DNA from: Spirosoma fluviale
GTDB lineage: Bacteria; Bacteroidota; Bacteroidia; Cytophagales; Spirosomataceae
Reading direction: 5' to 3'
Assembly (NCBI RefSeq): GCF_900230225.1
Contig: NZ_OCNH01000003.1
Span: forward strand, 806,001-870,000
Length of the DNA stretch: 64,000 nt
Part shown: one piece after another, positions 62,507 through 64,000 of the stretch
Layout of the letters: every line of letters starts with the position of its first letter
How positions within the stretch are numbered: the stretch's first letter is position 1
Made by a program: the position numbers and the translations under genes
The notes under the pieces: generated by a model
The model's database searches: none
Told to the model about the DNA's origin: nothing
Seen by the model: only the letters and a program-made list of their open reading frames with translations

Positions 62507-64000
62507 TCACTTGTCCACACTGACGGGCGCAACAGGCCGGTCGGGTTCAGGAATGTATATATCAAACCTCGCCCCTTTGTTCAGTTCGCTGGTGGCGGTA
62601 ATCAGGCCGTTGTGATTCTCGACGATCTTCTTCACAATAGCCAGGCCGATACCTGTGCCGGCATATGCTTCGCGGCCGTGCAGGCGCTGGAATACTTCGA
62701 AGATCCGTTCTTTATACTGAGGATCGAAGCCAATTCCATTATCGGTGAGACTGAGGTGAAAATAGCTCGTATCGGCTAAAAGCCGGTTATCGGTCAAGTC
62801 GCGTCCGTAGGCTCGCTGACCGACGATGGAAATACAGGGGGGTATACCGGGAACCGAAAACTTCAGTGCGTTGCCAATCAGGTTTTGCAGCAACTGACGA
62901 AACTGAAAAACAATGATAGTAACCATCCCCAACTCGCCGATGTCGATAATGGCCTGTTTTTCACTAATCGTTTCCTGGAATTGGCTGATGACCTCATCGG
63001 TAAGTTTTTGGAGATCGGTTGGTTCAAACGTCCGCTCGGTCACGTTTAAGCGCGAGAAGGCCAGCAAATCCTGAATCAGCTCCTGCATGCGGGCGGCCGC
63101 CAGCTGCAAACGCTGCAAATCCCGTTTGCCATTGTCGGTTAACTGTTGGCTTTCTTCGTCCATAATACGACCGGCAAACGTCTGTATTTTGCGTAGAGGC
63201 TCCTGAAGATCATGCCCGGAAACGTAAGTGAACGATTCCAGTTCTTTATTCATCTGTTGCAGTTCTTCATTCTTTTGGGCCAGCGTTTGGTTGGCTTCGT
63301 TTAATTCGACCGTGCGGCTCGCCACCGATTTTTCCAGCTCTTCCTGATAGAGTTGCTGTTCATGATTTTCGGTACTGGTACCAATCCACATCGTCGTGCG
63401 TCCCTGATCATCCAGTTGGGCCACGCTTCGGCTCAGATGCCACTTATAGGCCCCGGCTGCATCCCGAAGCCGGTGTTGCATATTAAACGCGGCACCCGTA
63501 CGGATCGACTGGTGCCAACGTTTTTTGTTCTCTTTCTGATCGTCCGGATGAACGACGTTCTCCCACCCAAACGCTTTCAGATCGTCGAAGGTGAGTCCAC
63601 TATAGCGGAGCCAGGTGTGATTGAAATAATTGGCATTCCCGGCGGCATCGGCTGTCCAGACTTTCTCCGGCATAGCGTCGGCCATAAACTGAAGCTGCTG
63701 TTGAGCCAGCCTTTCCTGGTCCCGCTCGTTGGTGGCTTGCGTTATATCTTCAATGGATAGTAGAATTAATTTCTCCTTGCTGTTTTTGTGGATGATTTCC
63801 CGCGCGTTGAGCAACATAACCCGCCGACCAATGGCCGCAAAAGTATGTGTTAGTTCAAAGGCTCGGAAGGTTGATTTTTCGGGCAGAATTCGTTCCAGCA
63901 GGGTGCGTAACTCAGGAATATTCCATTCCCGATTCCCGATATCGTAAATCAGAACGCCTTCCGTTTCTGTTTCATTGACCTGAAAGGTTTTGTAAAATGC
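62507..64000 (-). CDS. PAS sensor histidine kinase, N-terminus cut by window edge
   Basis: The open frame runs through the right edge, so the start is not visible; 497 codons remain. The first part in view ('FYKTFQVNETETEGVLIYDI', then 'FAAIGRRVMLLNAREI') resembles the PAS module after CheR in CheB/CheR-type fusion kinases, so the missing part could be large. A second PAS follows ('MPEKVWTADAAGNANYFNHT', 'GLTFDDLKAFGWENVVHPDD'), then a coiled coil, a His-kinase motif ('FTYVSGHDLQEPLRKIQTFA') and an ATPase domain ('LIGNALKFS', 'DNGIGFDP', 'GTGIGLAIVKKIVENH'). The ATG at 63817 lies inside the first PAS-type domain and is not the true start. Confidence 0.88.
   Translation of the reverse strand, partial: AFYKTFQVNETETEGVLIYDIGNREWNIPELRTLLERILPEKSTFRAFELTHTFAAIGRRVMLLNAREIIHKNSKEKLILLSIEDITQATNERDQERLAQQQLQFMADAMPEKVWTADAAGNANYFNHTWLRYSGLTFDDLKAFGWENVVHPDDQKENKKRWHQSIRTGAAFNMQHRLRDAAGAYKWHLSRSVAQLDDQGRTTMWIGTSTENHEQQLYQEELEKSVASRTVELNEANQTLAQKNEELQQMNKELESFTYVSGHDLQEPLRKIQTFAGRIMDEESQQLTDNGKRDLQRLQLAAARMQELIQDLLAFSRLNVTERTFEPTDLQKLTDEVISQFQETISEKQAIIDIGELGMVTIIVFQFRQLLQNLIGNALKFSVPGIPPCISIVGQRAYGRDLTDNRLLADTSYFHLSLTDNGIGFDPQYKERIFEVFQRLHGREAYAGTGIGLAIVKKIVENHNGLITATSELNKGARFDIYIPEPDRPVAPVSVDK

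Noticed and set aside
1..64000. CRISPR array, tRNA, rRNA, insertion sequence or integrase
   Set aside because: No spaced direct-repeat array, tRNA-like cloverleaf, rRNA core or transposase/integrase motif was seen anywhere in the window.

Overview
The window looks like a chromosomal segment of a Cytophagales bacterium (Bacteroidota), most like Spirosoma and relatives. The basis is a SusC/SusD pair, Bacteroidota-only families (DUF3500, DUF5060/DUF4038 hydrolase, DUF5908, SprB-like repeats), several matches to the Bacteroidota -7 promoter box TAnnTTTG, and the general codon and GC texture. The genus is inferred by family resemblance; no rRNA or tRNA gene was seen to confirm it.

Region 1 (about 15-21674, minus strand) is one long operon for an extracellular contractile injection system (eCIS; AFP/PVC/AlgoCIS-like). 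In transcription order it carries: DUF4255 tail terminator/cap protein, an unknown 343-aa protein, one contractile sheath, two inner-tube paralogues, a DUF5908 micro-protein, a LysM tube-spike adaptor, a VgrG/gp5-like spike, a PAAR tip, a gp25 wedge protein, a baseplate J-like protein, a second giant baseplate protein, a 1474-aa protein with four SprB-like Ig repeats, and a tape-measure protein. The usual AAA+ ATPase, tail fibre and effectors are not in view and may lie beyond the left edge. A striking nested inverted repeat sits inside the operon between the PAAR and gp25 genes.

Region 2 (22286-34294) is mostly regulation and sensing: a 7TMR-DISM hybrid histidine kinase with receiver and HPt domains, a stand-alone receiver, an AraC-type regulator, a HupE/UreJ-type membrane protein overlapping a DUF3500 lipoprotein, a soluble multi-PAS histidine kinase, and a LacI regulator divergent from a glycoside-hydrolase-like gene.

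Region 3 (34545-47993) is mixed housekeeping and accessory: the GH-like protein, OmpA-like and YdcF-like envelope proteins, a 1.2-kb gap with facing terminators and a possible small RNA, DUF1810, a Tat-exported Gfo/Idh/MocA oxidoreductase, an ECF sigma factor, a thioredoxin-like 2Fe-2S ferredoxin, a YjjG-type nucleotidase, an SDR dehydrogenase, and a TolC/HlyD/ABC-membrane-domain export operon divergent from a TetR repressor. A 17-bp palindrome lies between that operon and its repressor.

Region 4 (48511-58657) is a SusC/SusD/lipoprotein/M14-peptidase nutrient-uptake cluster, followed by a cupin protein and an FAD monooxygenase. Region 5 (58770-64000, minus strand) has a universal stress protein, a decayed SDR gene, a small conserved protein, an OmpR-type response regulator with its kinase, and a PAS histidine kinase cut by the right edge. 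A tandem 11-bp repeat in phase with a -7 box suggests that the OmpR-type regulator controls the small-protein gene.
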